From: Clostridia bacterium
GTDB taxonomy: Bacteria; Bacillota; Clostridia; Christensenellales; Borkfalkiaceae
DNA length: 64,000 nt
NCBI GenBank assembly: GCA_017626495.1
Contig: JAGAIP010000003.1
Location: 124,001-188,000 of the forward strand
Direction of reading: 5' to 3'
This document shows positions 32,810 to 43,888 of this stretch, piece by piece. The notes under the pieces are model-generated. The model did no database searches and was not told the origin of the DNA. It saw only the letters and a list, made by a program, of their open reading frames with translations. Positions within the stretch are counted from its first letter, which is position 1, and each line of letters begins with the position of its first letter. Made by a program: the position numbers and the translations under genes.

Positions 32810-34972
32810 TTAACTTAAATTGTTGGGATTTTCCTCCACATACACCAAAACGTTTCTTTTTCGCACCGCACAAATTTCATAAATATGCGGCAACAGCAAG
32901 TCCGATTTCAGTCTCATGAGCACCTGATAGCGGAATTTATTCTGAATGCGCTTGATGGGAGATTTCATTTTCTGGAAGAAAAAGACCTCTTCGGGGTGTT
33001 CTTTGACGAGCTTTTCCAAGGGGAAATAGATTTCTTTCAGAACTTCTACCGTTTCGTCCTCTTTTTCTCCCGTAACCATGACGCGAACGATTTTGGTGAA
33101 CGGCGGAAACGAAGTCGCCTTTCTGAGTTTTTGTTCGTAATTGAAAAATCCGAGATAATCGTAATCGATCGCGTAGCGCAGAATGTAGTTGGTAGGAGAG
33201 TAGGTCTGCAAGACAACCTTTCCTGCCTCCTCCGCCCTTCCGCTGCGCCCGGCAACCTGCGTGATGAGCTGGAAGGTACGCTCTCCGCTCCTGTAATCGG
33301 AAAAGTGCAGACTCATATCCGCGTCGAGAATGCCGACGAGCGTAACCGCGGGGAAATCGTGCCCCTTTGCGATCATCTGCGTGCCGACGAGAATGTCCGC
33401 CTCTCTGTCCGCAAACGCTTTCAGTATTTTATAGTGTCCCTCTTTTCCGCTCGTCGTATCGTTGTCCATACGGAGAATGCGCGCCTCAGGGTATTTCTTT
33501 TTGAGTTCGGAGACCACCCTCTGCGTTCCCGTTCCGCCGTAACGAATGCGAACGCCTCCGCAATTCGGGCAAGCGACGGGCATTTTATACCGTGCGCCGC
33601 AATAATGGCATTTGAGACAATTCTCCTCCGCATGGTACGTCAGAGGCACGTCGCACGATTCGCACTCCGCCACATATCCGCATTCCTGACAGATGACCGT
33701 CTGGGAATAACCTCGCCTGTTGAGGAACAAAATGGCTTGTTTCTTTTCCCTGAGACAAGATTCGATTTCTTCCTGCAAGACGATAGAAAAAGGCGACGGG
33801 TTTCCGTGCTTGACTTCCTGCCGCATATCCGCGACGGTGATGGTCGGCATGGGGCGTTGATTGATTCGTTTTGTAAGGGTGATGAGGTTGAATTTTCCCT
33901 CTTTCGCCTGCAAAAAGGTCTCGACAGACGGCGTTGCGCTCCCCAAAATGAGTTTTGCGCCGTTATAGTTTGCTCTCGCCAAGGCGACGTCGAAGGTCTT
34001 GTATCGCGGCGTGGATTCGGAGACGTAGCTGGAATCGTGTTCTTCGTCGATGACGATAACGCCGAGGTTTTCAAGCGGAGCAAACACCGCGCTCCTTGCG
34101 CCGACTGCGATTCTCGCCTCGCCGCTGCGAAGTCTCCACCACTCGTCGAACCGTTCCCCGGGAGAAAGTCCGCTGTGAAGAATGGCGACCGCCTCGCCGA
34201 ATCTCGCTCTGAGTTGGGAAAGCATCTGCGGCGTCAGGGAAATTTCGGGCACGAGAAAGATTGCGTTTTTCCCCTCTTCGAGCATTTTCCCGATATAAGT
34301 GAGGTAGATTTCCGTCTTACCGCTGCCCGTCACGCCGTGCAACAGATGAACGCGCTTTGAGGAAGCGGAAATGCTTTCGATCGCCCTCTCCTGCTCCTCG
34401 GTGAGAATGTGCGGACGGTCGTTTTTCGGCAAATTGAGATAGGGCGAACGGACGAACTTCTCCTTTCGGACGGTACACCCTCCCTTTTCCGCAAGTCCTT
34501 TCAAGGCGGAAACGCCGAACTTTTCCTCTACGACGCGCGCCTCGACCTTTTTGTACGTTTTGAGAAACGCGAGGCATTCCGCTTGTTTTTTCGCTCTTCC
34601 CGTATCGACGTCCCTTTCATAGCTTGCATAGCGCAGAAGCCGTTCATGCACTTTTCCAGTACGCATTTCCGCGGGAATGAACAGTCTTAATACGGACGCC
34701 ATCGGCGCCATATACCGACGTGCAATCTTTTTCGTAAGGAGCAAACATTCCTCGTTGACGGCAGGCGGTTCGTCGTAGACGTACGCTATTTTTTTGAGCT
34801 TTTCGACGGGGTACTCGCTCTTCTCTTTTGTAGATATGACAAAACCTGCCGTATACGTATTTCCGAACGGCACTTTCACGCGAGCGCCGGGACGTAGCCC
34901 CTCGTCGCATTCATATTCAAAAATTCTGTCGACCTCGCTGCTCGCGATATCTACGATGACTTCTGCGATCAT
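32810..34972 (-). CDS. priA: Primosomal helicase PriA
   Basis: Restarts stalled replication forks. 720 aa: N-terminal 3'-end-binding domain (about 1-105), a helicase core with Walker A GVTGSGKTEIY and DEEHDSSY (motif II), then eight cysteines in two zinc sites (CQECG, CESCD, CLKCHYCG, CPNCGG), and a C-terminal domain with DYDYLGFFNYE. Separated from def by 51 bp. In B. subtilis coaBC lies between rpoZ and priA; it is missing here. Confidence 0.95.
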   Translation of the reverse strand: MIAEVIVDIASSEVDRIFEYECDEGLRPGARVKVPFGNTYTAGFVISTKEKSEYPVEKLKKIAYVYDEPPAVNEECLLLTKKIARRYMAPMASVLRLFIPAEMRTGKVHERLLRYASYERDVDTGRAKKQAECLAFLKTYKKVEARVVEEKFGVSALKGLAEKGGCTVRKEKFVRSPYLNLPKNDRPHILTEEQERAIESISASSKRVHLLHGVTGSGKTEIYLTYIGKMLEEGKNAIFLVPEISLTPQMLSQLRARFGEAVAILHSGLSPGERFDEWWRLRSGEARIAVGARSAVFAPLENLGVIVIDEEHDSSYVSESTPRYKTFDVALARANYNGAKLILGSATPSVETFLQAKEGKFNLITLTKRINQRPMPTITVADMRQEVKHGNPSPFSIVLQEEIESCLREKKQAILFLNRRGYSQTVICQECGYVAECESCDVPLTYHAEENCLKCHYCGARYKMPVACPNCGGVRIRYGGTGTQRVVSELKKKYPEARILRMDNDTTSGKEGHYKILKAFADREADILVGTQMIAKGHDFPAVTLVGILDADMSLHFSDYRSGERTFQLITQVAGRSGRAEEAGKVVLQTYSPTNYILRYAIDYDYLGFFNYEQKLRKATSFPPFTKIVRVMVTGEKEDETVEVLKEIYFPLEKLVKEHPEEVFFFQKMKSPIKRIQNKFRYQVLMRLKSDLLLPHIYEICAVRKRNVLVYVEENPNNLS

Positions 34973-35020
34973 GACTAATTCCGTCTAAAAAAGTCGAAAC
35001 GGCAAAACGCCGTTTCTCCC

Positions 35021-35242
35021 TTAATCCTTGGTATAGGTGACTTTGCCCTTCTGAATTTCAAGGCACGCTTCCGTGATCTCCTTCTCCTTGTCGGGAAATT
35101 CATACTCTCCGCGACCGTGAAGTTCTTCGATCAACTGGCGGGAACGTTTTGCCACGACGACGCAGAGCGCGTATCTGCTTGCAGGCTGTTCCTCCGTTCC
35201 GAGTTTTCTGATCAGAGTATCTACGTTGGGTTGATTGATCAT
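35021..35242 (-). CDS. rpoZ: RNA polymerase omega subunit
   Basis: A 73-aa protein with the omega signature SRYALCVVVAKRSRQL and a preceding LIRKL. It stabilises beta prime. The position between gmk and priA is conserved. AGGAG lies 11 nt upstream of the ATG. Confidence 0.92.
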   Translation of the reverse strand: MINQPNVDTLIRKLGTEEQPASRYALCVVVAKRSRQLIEELHGRGEYEFPDKEKEITEACLEIQKGKVTYTKD

Positions 35243-35261
35243 GCTGTATATATCTCCTATG

Positions 35262-35804
35262 TTATTTTTTTAAAATTGCGACGAGTTCTTCATACGCTTT
35301 TTCCAAATCGGTATTGACGACCGCCTCGTCATAATCGGGGAGAAAAGAAAGTTCGTAATCTACCCGTTCCAGCCTCTTTTTCAGGCTCGCCTCCGTTTCG
35401 GATTTTCTGCCGATGAGGCGCTTTTTGAGTTCCTCGATGGACGGGGGTAAAATCATGATGAGAACGGCGTCGGGAAAGTGCTTTTTCACCTTCATCGCGC
35501 CGTTCACGTCGATTTCCAGAATGACGTTCTTCGTTTCGAGCGTCTTGAATACAAAATCCTTCGGCGTGCCGTAATAGTTCCCGAAATGATTGTCGTATTC
35601 CAAAAATCCGTTCTGCCCGATTTTCTCTTCAAACTGTTCCTTCGTCAAAAAGAAATAGGAAACGCCGTCTAGTTCCCCTTCTCTCGGCTCTCTCGTAGTA
35701 CAGGACACGGAGAGCGCAACGTCGTCGTTTCTCTCCGTCAACAGTTTTACGAGCGTCCCCTTGCCGACTCCTGCCGGACCTGAAATCACCGCTAGCTTTT
35801 TCAT
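35262..35804 (-). CDS. gmk: Guanylate kinase
   Basis: GMP plus ATP to GDP plus ADP. 180 aa with the P-loop GPAGVGKGT (9-17), the GMP-binding region SCTTREPREGE..G..Y.F, and the lid/adenine region KKRLIGRKSETEASLKKRL. The P-loop has Ala where Ser is usual (GPSGVGKGT), a mild change. Directly after yicC. Confidence 0.96.
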   Translation of the reverse strand: MKKLAVISGPAGVGKGTLVKLLTERNDDVALSVSCTTREPREGELDGVSYFFLTKEQFEEKIGQNGFLEYDNHFGNYYGTPKDFVFKTLETKNVILEIDVNGAMKVKKHFPDAVLIMILPPSIEELKKRLIGRKSETEASLKKRLERVDYELSFLPDYDEAVVNTDLEKAYEELVAILKK

Positions 35805-35808
35805 ACGT

Positions 35809-36684
35809 TTACTCCAAATTCTGCACCTGTTCTCTCACCTTTTCGATCTCGTTTTTGAGGGAAAGACCGCACTCGGTCACGGTAAGATCGTTACTCTTGG
35901 AACAGATGGTATTCGCCTCGCGGTTAAATTCCTGCACGAGGAAATCGAGCTTTCTTCCGACGAGCCTGCTCTTTGAAATTTCTCTGAATTGAGAGATATG
36001 CGAATAAAGCCTCGTGATTTCTTCGTCGATGTTGCATTTATCCGTAAATACGGCGACTTCGGTCAAAAGCCTGTTTTCATCGGGTTGAACTTCGCCTAAA
36101 TAGGACTTGATGCGCTCGTACATTTTCTTCTTATACGTTTCCGCAACGAGCGGAGCGCGCTCTTTGATACTTCCCACATATCCTTCGATGGTATCCATAC
36201 GGGAAAGAAGATCGTTTTTGAGTTTTTCGCCCTCACGCTCTCTCATTTCATTGAGGGCGTCGAGCGCGTGCGAGAGCGTTTCTTTCAAGGCGGGGAGAAG
36301 GTTTGCCTGTTCCTCTTCCGTCTGCCATACCTGCAACAGGTCGGGATTTTTCAAAAGATAGGTAATCGACAGATCGTCGTTTACTTCGGGGAACGCCTCT
36401 TTGAGTTTCTTTCCTGCCTCGATATACGCTTTGGCGAGGTCGAAGTCGACGTCGAGCGCGGTGTTTCCCGTTCTGTGATCGACGTAAGTGACGAAGAGAT
36501 CCATGTGTCCTCTCGTCATTTTTTCTTTGACGACGGAGCGGATCTGATCCTCGAAGGGAAGAAACGCTTTGGGCGCTTTGAGCGCAACGTCGAGGTAACG
36601 GTTGTTTACCGTTCTGATCTCGATGGTGAGATCGAACTCCTCGCTTTTATATTCGCTTTTGCCGTAACCGGTCATACTGAGCAT
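35809..36684 (-). CDS. yicC: YicC family endoribonuclease
   Basis: 291 aa, starting MLSMTGYGKSEY, with EIRTVNNRYLDV and the C-terminal block GRKLDFLVQEFNREANTI.SKS. These are the hallmarks of the YicC/YloC family, some members of which are endoribonucleases. In B. subtilis remA follows; here gmk follows directly. Own promoter at 36731-36759 and a leader of about 40 nt containing a small TGCGCA hairpin. Confidence 0.93.
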   Translation of the reverse strand: MLSMTGYGKSEYKSEEFDLTIEIRTVNNRYLDVALKAPKAFLPFEDQIRSVVKEKMTRGHMDLFVTYVDHRTGNTALDVDFDLAKAYIEAGKKLKEAFPEVNDDLSITYLLKNPDLLQVWQTEEEQANLLPALKETLSHALDALNEMREREGEKLKNDLLSRMDTIEGYVGSIKERAPLVAETYKKKMYERIKSYLGEVQPDENRLLTEVAVFTDKCNIDEEITRLYSHISQFREISKSRLVGRKLDFLVQEFNREANTICSKSNDLTVTECGLSLKNEIEKVREQVQNLE

Positions 36685-36730
36685 ACGTTACCACCATTTG
36701 CGCAAAAGTGCGCACGATTGATTATCGTTC

Positions 36731-36759
36731 ATTTTACCATACCCTTGCAAAATTATCAA
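36731..36759 (-). promoter_or_regulatory. Promoter of the yicC operon
   Basis: Minus strand TTGATA (36754-36759), 17 bp, TAAAAT (36731-36736), about 47 nt before the yicC ATG. Confidence 0.75.
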
Positions 36760-36767
36760 GGACTTTT

Positions 36768-38732
<1,965 letters not shown>

Positions 38733-40988
38733 TTAAATGAGTTCCAAAGGCGCGAGAGCGGCGGACAACTGCTTGATTCCCTGCCCTTCGAAGGCGACGT
38801 TGACGATCAGGTTTTGCCCTTCGCCCTTTGTCGCGACGATTGTTCCCACGCCGAATTTCGGATGTTTGACCTTTACGCCTGCACGAAACGAAGAAAGGTC
38901 TTTCGCCGTCGGTTTCGATGCGGTGACGACGCTCAAAGGCACGCAGCGGGGAGTCGTTGCGGAGCCGAACGTCATATACCCCTCGTCCTCTTTTTGATAG
39001 GAAGATACGCGCATTCTGCCCAAACCGTACGTTCCGCCGTATTCACGCTGTCCGTAATCTCGTCTTTGGTTGTAGGAGAGGGATTCCCCGATTTCCATGA
39101 CGGGTTCGAGCTCTTTGAGAAAACAACTCGGAATCGTCATTTCCCGTTTGCCGTACATAAATCTCGACTTCGAACGGGTAAAGTAAATCTTTTCCTTCGC
39201 ACGGGTGATGGCGACGTACATGAGCCTACGCTCCTCTTCCATGCCGTCCGCGTCCCGTTTGGAACGCTCCCCGGGGAAGATTCCCTCTTCGAGTCCGCAT
39301 AAAAAGACCTGTCTGAATTCAAGCCCTTTGACGGCGTGAATGGTGGCGAGCGTAACGAAATCCGTCTCGTCCACGTCGTCTCCCTCCGTGGAGAGGGTAA
39401 CCTGACTTAAATAGTCGGCTACGGTCGCCGTGGGATTAAGGCGAACGAACTCGTCGACGGCGTTGACAAATTCGTCTATGTTCGCAAGCTTGTTCTCGCC
39501 CTCGTCCGTCGTCTTATCGTACGCCTCGCGCATCTTCGTCGCTGCGAGAATATAACGGACAAGCTCGTTCACGGGAAGCACCTGTCCCTGCATGACGAGA
39601 TCTTTGAGAAGATCGCAAAACGCGGTGAGTTTCGCTCTCGTTCCGCTGTTAAATCCGATTTCGTCGAGCTCGAAAAGCGCGTCGTACACGGAAATCCCCT
39701 CGCGCGACGCATATTCTTCGAGCGCCTGCACCGTCTTGTCTCCGATCCCGCGCTTAGGGAAGTTGATGATTCTTGCGACCGCCTCGTTGTCAAGGGGATT
39801 GGAGACGATTCTGAAATAGGCGAGAACGTCCTTGATTTCCTTTCGTTCGAAGAACTTAAATCCTCCGAACACCTTGAAGTTAATGCCGTACTTTGCGAAC
39901 TCTTGCTCGTAAGAACGGGTCAGCGCGTTGACGCGCATGAGAACCGCAAAATCGGAAAAACGATAGCCGTTTGCGACGAGTTTGGAAATCGTCCTTGCGG
40001 CATAGAGCGCCTCGTCCGCCTCTTCGTTCGCAGCGTAATAGACGGGCTTTTCGCCGTCCGAATTATCCGTCCAAAGCGTTTTTTGATTGCGCTTTCCGTT
40101 ATTTTGAATGACGGTATTCGCAAGACTTAGAATGACTTTGGTGGAACGGTAGTTCTGTTCGAGTTTATACACCTTTGCGCCGCGAAAGCTCTTGTGGAAA
40201 TTGAGAATATTCTCGATCTTCGCGCCGCGCCAACCGTAAATGGATTGATCGTCGTCTCCGACCACGAACAGGTTTCCGTGCTCCGAGGCGAGGTATTTTG
40301 CAATCTCGAACTGCACGCCGTTCGTGTCCTGAAATTCATCGACCAAGATGTAGCGGAATTTCCCCGCGAGAAAGTCGAGCGTCTCCCGATCCGTTTTGAG
40401 GAGTTTGAGCGTCTCGACGAGCAGATCGTCAAAGTCGAACGCGTTGTTCTCTTTGAGATGTTTCTGATAGAGCGCGTAGACTTTCTCCACGATGTCGACG
40501 TTGTCCTCGCCCTTGTGCTTTAAGGCGTAGTCCTCGGGCGAAAGCGCGTCGTTCTTTGCTTCGGAGATGGAAAAACGGATTTTTTTCAGGAGTTTCTCGT
40601 CTTCCAATCCGCACGCGCGGAAGGTCTTTTTGAGCACGGTCGCGCTCTCGCTTTCCGCATAGATGGAGAAATTTTTATTATATCCGAGTTTTTCGGGGAA
40701 CATTCTCAAAATTCTGACGCACATCGAGTGAATGGTACAGATCCACATTCTCTCGCAATCGACCATCTGAGAAAGACGCTCTTTCATCTCGTTCGCCGCC
40801 TTGTTGGTAAAGGTGATGGCGAGAATATCGGCAGGATCTATCCCCTTTTCGCGGACGAGATAGGCGATACGGGAAGTAAGCACCCTCGTTTTTCCGCTGC
40901 CTGCGCCTGCAAGTACGAGCACCGCGCCTTCGGTGTCCGTAACGGGTTTGATTTGTTCGGGATTTAAGTTCGAAAGGTAAGTTTCCAT
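38733..40988 (-). CDS. pcrA: ATP-dependent DNA helicase PcrA/UvrD
   Basis: Superfamily I 3'-5' helicase for repair and rolling-circle replication. 751 aa: Walker A LAGAGSGKT (26-34), TFTNKAANEMKERL, motif II VDEFQDTN, GDDDQSIYGWRGA, and VTLATIHAVKGLEF, with the C-terminal VKHPKFGVGTI domain. The start at 40988 (METYLSNLNPEQ) is set by a promoter whose -10 ends 7 nt upstream; there is no SD, and the upstream in-frame ATG precedes the -10. Confidence 0.96.
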   Translation of the reverse strand: METYLSNLNPEQIKPVTDTEGAVLVLAGAGSGKTRVLTSRIAYLVREKGIDPADILAITFTNKAANEMKERLSQMVDCERMWICTIHSMCVRILRMFPEKLGYNKNFSIYAESESATVLKKTFRACGLEDEKLLKKIRFSISEAKNDALSPEDYALKHKGEDNVDIVEKVYALYQKHLKENNAFDFDDLLVETLKLLKTDRETLDFLAGKFRYILVDEFQDTNGVQFEIAKYLASEHGNLFVVGDDDQSIYGWRGAKIENILNFHKSFRGAKVYKLEQNYRSTKVILSLANTVIQNNGKRNQKTLWTDNSDGEKPVYYAANEEADEALYAARTISKLVANGYRFSDFAVLMRVNALTRSYEQEFAKYGINFKVFGGFKFFERKEIKDVLAYFRIVSNPLDNEAVARIINFPKRGIGDKTVQALEEYASREGISVYDALFELDEIGFNSGTRAKLTAFCDLLKDLVMQGQVLPVNELVRYILAATKMREAYDKTTDEGENKLANIDEFVNAVDEFVRLNPTATVADYLSQVTLSTEGDDVDETDFVTLATIHAVKGLEFRQVFLCGLEEGIFPGERSKRDADGMEEERRLMYVAITRAKEKIYFTRSKSRFMYGKREMTIPSCFLKELEPVMEIGESLSYNQRRDYGQREYGGTYGLGRMRVSSYQKEDEGYMTFGSATTPRCVPLSVVTASKPTAKDLSSFRAGVKVKHPKFGVGTIVATKGEGQNLIVNVAFEGQGIKQLSAALAPLELI

Positions 40989-40995
40989 ACCGCGT

Positions 40996-41024
40996 ATTAT
41001 AACACAAGACAGAAGAAACTTCAA
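40996..41024 (-). promoter_or_regulatory. Promoter giving a leaderless pcrA transcript
   Basis: Minus strand TTGAAG (41019-41024), 17 bp, extended -10 TGTTATAAT (core 40996-41001), then ACGCGGT and the ATG. Confidence 0.8.
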
Positions 41025-41061
41025 TCGTTTTTGCGACGGTTTTCTCAGCCTCCCCGTTCCG

Positions 41062-41451
41062 TTATTTTTTTACCGCGTCGAACTCGTACTCGCGCTTGAA
41101 GCGTTCGAGCGCCTTCAAGTATTTTTCGGACAGTTCGAGCGTATACCTCCCCTTTTCCTCATAGGTGAGCGTCGCATAGTATTCCTTATCCGTCAACCGC
41201 CCGAGCGCGTCCGAAACTTCTCCTTCCGACAGAAGAAGCTCTTTCACGCGGAGATAAAACTCGTCCTCCTGCTCCCCTTTAATCTTGCTCGCCACTTTAC
41301 CCGTGAGATAGAGAGACGCTCTGCTCTCGTTCAGTCCCTGTTCTTTGACGCGTTCGAGGTGCTCTTCCCTCTCTTCGTGGTAGTTTTCCCAAAATCCCTG
41401 TTTCAATCTCTTCTTTGCGTCCTTTGCGACGCTTTTCAAGCTCTTTTCCAT
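41062..41451 (-). CDS. Hypothetical charged helical protein downstream of rpsU
   Basis: A 129-aa protein rich in Lys and Glu, starting MEKSLKSVAKDAKKRLKQ, with predicted helices throughout and no motif I recognise. AGGGGG precedes the ATG at 41451; the long open frame upstream reads through rpsU antisense-free sequence and is not the gene start. In many Bacillota yqeY follows rpsU; this protein does not look like YqeY. A hairpin terminator lies between rpsU and this gene. Confidence 0.55.
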   Translation of the reverse strand: MEKSLKSVAKDAKKRLKQGFWENYHEEREEHLERVKEQGLNESRASLYLTGKVASKIKGEQEDEFYLRVKELLLSEGEVSDALGRLTDKEYYATLTYEEKGRYTLELSEKYLKALERFKREYEFDAVKK

Positions 41452-41489
41452 ATTTGCCCCCTTGATTTTCGACGTTTTTCGACAAAAGA

Positions 41490-41515
41490 AAAGCCCGAAA
41501 CGAGGTTTCGGACTT
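41490..41515 (-). terminator. Terminator after rpsU
   Basis: Minus-strand AAGTCCGAAAC / GTTTCGGGCTT with a CTC loop, followed by TTCTTTT. Confidence 0.7.
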
Positions 41516-41521
41516 TCGTAC

Positions 41522-41698
41522 TTAGTTCTTATTTCTCTTTCTGGCAGCTTCGGACTTCTTCTTCTTTTTAACGGAAGGCTTCTCATAGAACTCTTTCTTT
41601 CTGAGATCACCGATGATGCCGTCACGGGAACACTTTCTCTTAAAACGACGAAGCGCGCTTTCAACGTTTTCGTTCTCGCCAACTTTAATGGTAGACAT
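41522..41698 (-). CDS. rpsU: 30S ribosomal protein S21
   Basis: 58 aa: [19 protein letters not shown], then [23 protein letters not shown] and a very basic tail [15 protein letters not shown]. This is the canonical short S21. AAAGGAGG lies 9-16 nt upstream. The promoter at 41752-41780 is the strongest-looking in the window, as expected for a ribosomal protein. Confidence 0.97.
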   Translation of the reverse strand: MSTIKVGENENVESALRRFKRKCSRDGIIGDLRKKEFYEKPSVKKKKKSEAARKRNKN

Positions 41699-41751
41699 AG
41701 TAACAACCCTCCTTTGCCGAACGCGTTTATTCTTCTTTCAAAGTCCTGAAT

Positions 41752-41780
41752 ATTATACCAAGACGAAAAAGCATTGTCAA
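41752..41780 (-). promoter_or_regulatory. Consensus promoter of rpsU
   Basis: Minus strand TTGACA (41775-41780), 17 bp, TATAAT (41752-41757): perfect consensus. Confidence 0.9.
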
Positions 41781-41810
41781 CTTTTTTCAAAAGATTTTCA
41801 GAATTTTTAT

Positions 41811-42596
41811 TCAAAACAGGGAGCGGATAAATTCGAGCGACTCTTTGAGTTCTTCGATCTCCTTAAAATCCCGTTCGTACGGTTCGATGAGCAGAGGCCC
41901 GTCGAATCCGACGTCTCTCAGCCTTGCGATGAGCTCCGAAAAAGGAAACGAGCCTTTGCCGGGAAGACACATCTTGCCGTTTTCATCCACGTCGGAGATA
42001 TGAACGTGGGCGATTTCCTCTCCCATTTCCGAAAGATAGTCTCTCCAATCGTATCCCGACAGCCTCGCCTGTTTGAGATCGAGCACGCCCTTTAAGTTCG
42101 GACATCTCTTTTTGAGCTCCTTGAACACACCGACTCTGTTATACGTCGACCATTCGACGTTTTCCTGGCAAAGCGTCACCCCGTATTTTTCGCAAAAATC
42201 GAAAATATCCTTTTCCACGCTTCCGAGGCGGTCAAAATCGTCGTTTTTTCCCGAAATCGCCGCTTTCTTTGCGCGCGTAAGGCCGTGAAAGGTGTAATAC
42301 TTTGCGCCCATTCGTTGTGCCGACTGCATCAGCTGTTCCAGAAAATAAAAACTGTCCATTCTCACCCTTTCGTGCGGATTGAACAACTGCGGTTCGATCT
42401 GATTGGTAAGAACGTGAATCGAGTGAATCTCAACATGCTTTTTCGACGCGAGAAGAGATGCAAACTCGGGTTTATACTCCATAAACGAGGTCAAAAACAC
42501 CTCGATACAGTCCGGACCGAGCGAAGAGACCGTCTCGATCGCCTCTTCGTTGTTTTGGCGCATATAGAGCGCCGCCGTGGAAATTCCTGCTTTCAT
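41811..42596 (-). CDS. Sugar phosphate isomerase/epimerase-like TIM barrel
   Basis: 261 aa of the AP-endonuclease-2/xylose-isomerase-like fold. Candidate metal ligands are seen in EVFLTSF, HSIHVLTN, TFHG, CQENVEWS (Glu), LDLKQA, HVHISDVDENG (His/Asp) and LLIEPYE (Glu). The substrate cannot be set. The ATG at 42596 overlaps the stop of the preceding dehydrogenase gene by one base, so they are probably co-transcribed. Confidence 0.75.
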   Translation of the reverse strand: MKAGISTAALYMRQNNEEAIETVSSLGPDCIEVFLTSFMEYKPEFASLLASKKHVEIHSIHVLTNQIEPQLFNPHERVRMDSFYFLEQLMQSAQRMGAKYYTFHGLTRAKKAAISGKNDDFDRLGSVEKDIFDFCEKYGVTLCQENVEWSTYNRVGVFKELKKRCPNLKGVLDLKQARLSGYDWRDYLSEMGEEIAHVHISDVDENGKMCLPGKGSFPFSELIARLRDVGFDGPLLIEPYERDFKEIEELKESLEFIRSLF

Positions 42597-43707
42597 CAAT
42601 AATACAGCTCCATGAGTTCTTCTTCCGTCTTTTTCATCCAACCGTTTTTGTTGTACATCGTAAGAACGGTGAATCGGTCCCTGATCTTCCACGCCTCGAA
42701 GAACATGGCTCTCACCGTTTCTGCGGAAACGCCGAGCTCGGAAAAGCGCACGGGGCAACCGAAGGATAAAAGGGCGTCTCTGACGAACGAGACGGGGGGA
42801 AGTTTCTCCGCTTCCGCAAGCACGCTCTCCTTTTTTTCGAAGTCAAACTCGTTCAGTTTGTGATATAGGTGGAGAGAAATCATCGTTCCCAGTCCGACCT
42901 TTACGCCGTGCAGGGGAATTTTTTCGCCCCGTTTCAAATAATCCATTTCGAGGTAATGGCTCATATGATGTTCCGCACCCGACGCAGGTCTGGAACTGCC
43001 GGCGAGCACCATGGCGAAGCCCGAAGTCAACAGGGCGTTCATCAGAGCGCGTATTCCCTCTCTGCCGCCGCTCTGAATGGAGCGTAGGGAAGAGACGCAC
43101 TCGTCGAGCGCCGTATGCATGAGCGTTGCAGCGTCAAAGCAATACGGTTCGCCAAAGAGCAGATGAGAAATCTTCCAGTCCGTCAGACAGCAGAACTTTG
43201 CGAGAATATCTCCCACGCCCGCACCCGTCATGATACGGGGCGCGGAAGCAAGCGCCGTATAGTCTAAGAGCAGGTCGGAAACGGTCTGCGCCGTCTTTGT
43301 GATTTTGAATCCGTTTTCGATGAGGGGCGTCACGGAAGAGGAAAACCCGTCCATGGAAGGAGCCGTCGCATAACATCCGCATTTTTCCCGTCGAGATAGC
43401 CCGAATACTTCGCGACGTCGTTCAGCGTTCCGCTCCCGACCGCAAGGAGATAGGTATCCCCCTTTGTCTTTTCCCTCGCATACGAAATCGTTTTCTCGTC
43501 CGCGACGGGTTCAGGCGACGGCAAAACGACCTCATGACATTCGATTTCGTTTTCTTCCAGCATAGCCGCAAGCGGAACAGCGAATGCGTTCGTCGTCTCG
43601 TCGGAAAGGATCGCGACTTTCTCCCCTTTCCTTCTCTGCATAAAGAGCGGAAAAACGTCCTCTTCTACGTTGATATGAAATTGTCTTGCGCATTCGATCA
43701 TATCCAT
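42596..43707 (-). pseudogene. sn-glycerol-1-phosphate dehydrogenase (AraM/EgsA type), frameshifted
   Basis: Two overlapping frames together form one iron/Zn-dependent glycerol-1-P dehydrogenase. The first (43707 down to about 43386) has AVGSGTLNDVAKYSGYLDGK. The second continues CYATAPSMDGFSSSVTPLI in the -1 frame, down to 42596, with GAEHHMSHYLE carrying metal ligands. The break is at an A5 run on the minus strand (43382-43386, GGGAAAAATGC); one more A would restore the frame. It may be a pseudogene, a sequencing indel, or less likely a programmed shift. A promoter lies 7 nt before the ATG at 43707. Confidence 0.8.
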
Positions 43708-43714
43708 GTTGGTC

Positions 43715-43743
43715 ATTATACCACGTCCGAACGGCAAAGTAAA
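43715..43743 (-). promoter_or_regulatory. Promoter giving a leaderless glycerol-1-P dehydrogenase transcript
   Basis: Minus strand TTTACT (43738-43743), 17 bp, TATAAT (43715-43720), then GACCAAC and the ATG at 43707. Confidence 0.7.
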
Positions 43744-43846
43744 GAAATTACGCACCGTCGATAAGATTTTGACATCGGATTGTGCCACTATAAATGCGAG
43801 GCAAAACTTTTTCCCGCAACGCGACTGTCGCATGGCTTTCGGCACA

Positions 43847-43877
43847 TAAAAAATCCCCCGAACAGAAGTTCGGGGGA
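43847..43877 (-). terminator. Terminator of the phosphoglucomutase gene
   Basis: 10-bp stem TCCCCCGAAC / GTTCGGGGGA with a 4-nt loop, then TTTTTT on the minus strand. Confidence 0.9.
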
Positions 43878-43888
43878 CAAAAATCAAA

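Noticed and set aside
32885-34360. 491-codon frame antisense to priA
   Set aside because: Antisense shadow of a well-supported helicase gene.
43382-43386. Programmed -1 frameshifting in the dehydrogenase gene
   Set aside because: In the zero frame the heptamer would be G-AAA-AAT, which does not allow good re-pairing of the P-site tRNA, and such genes are not known to use recoding.
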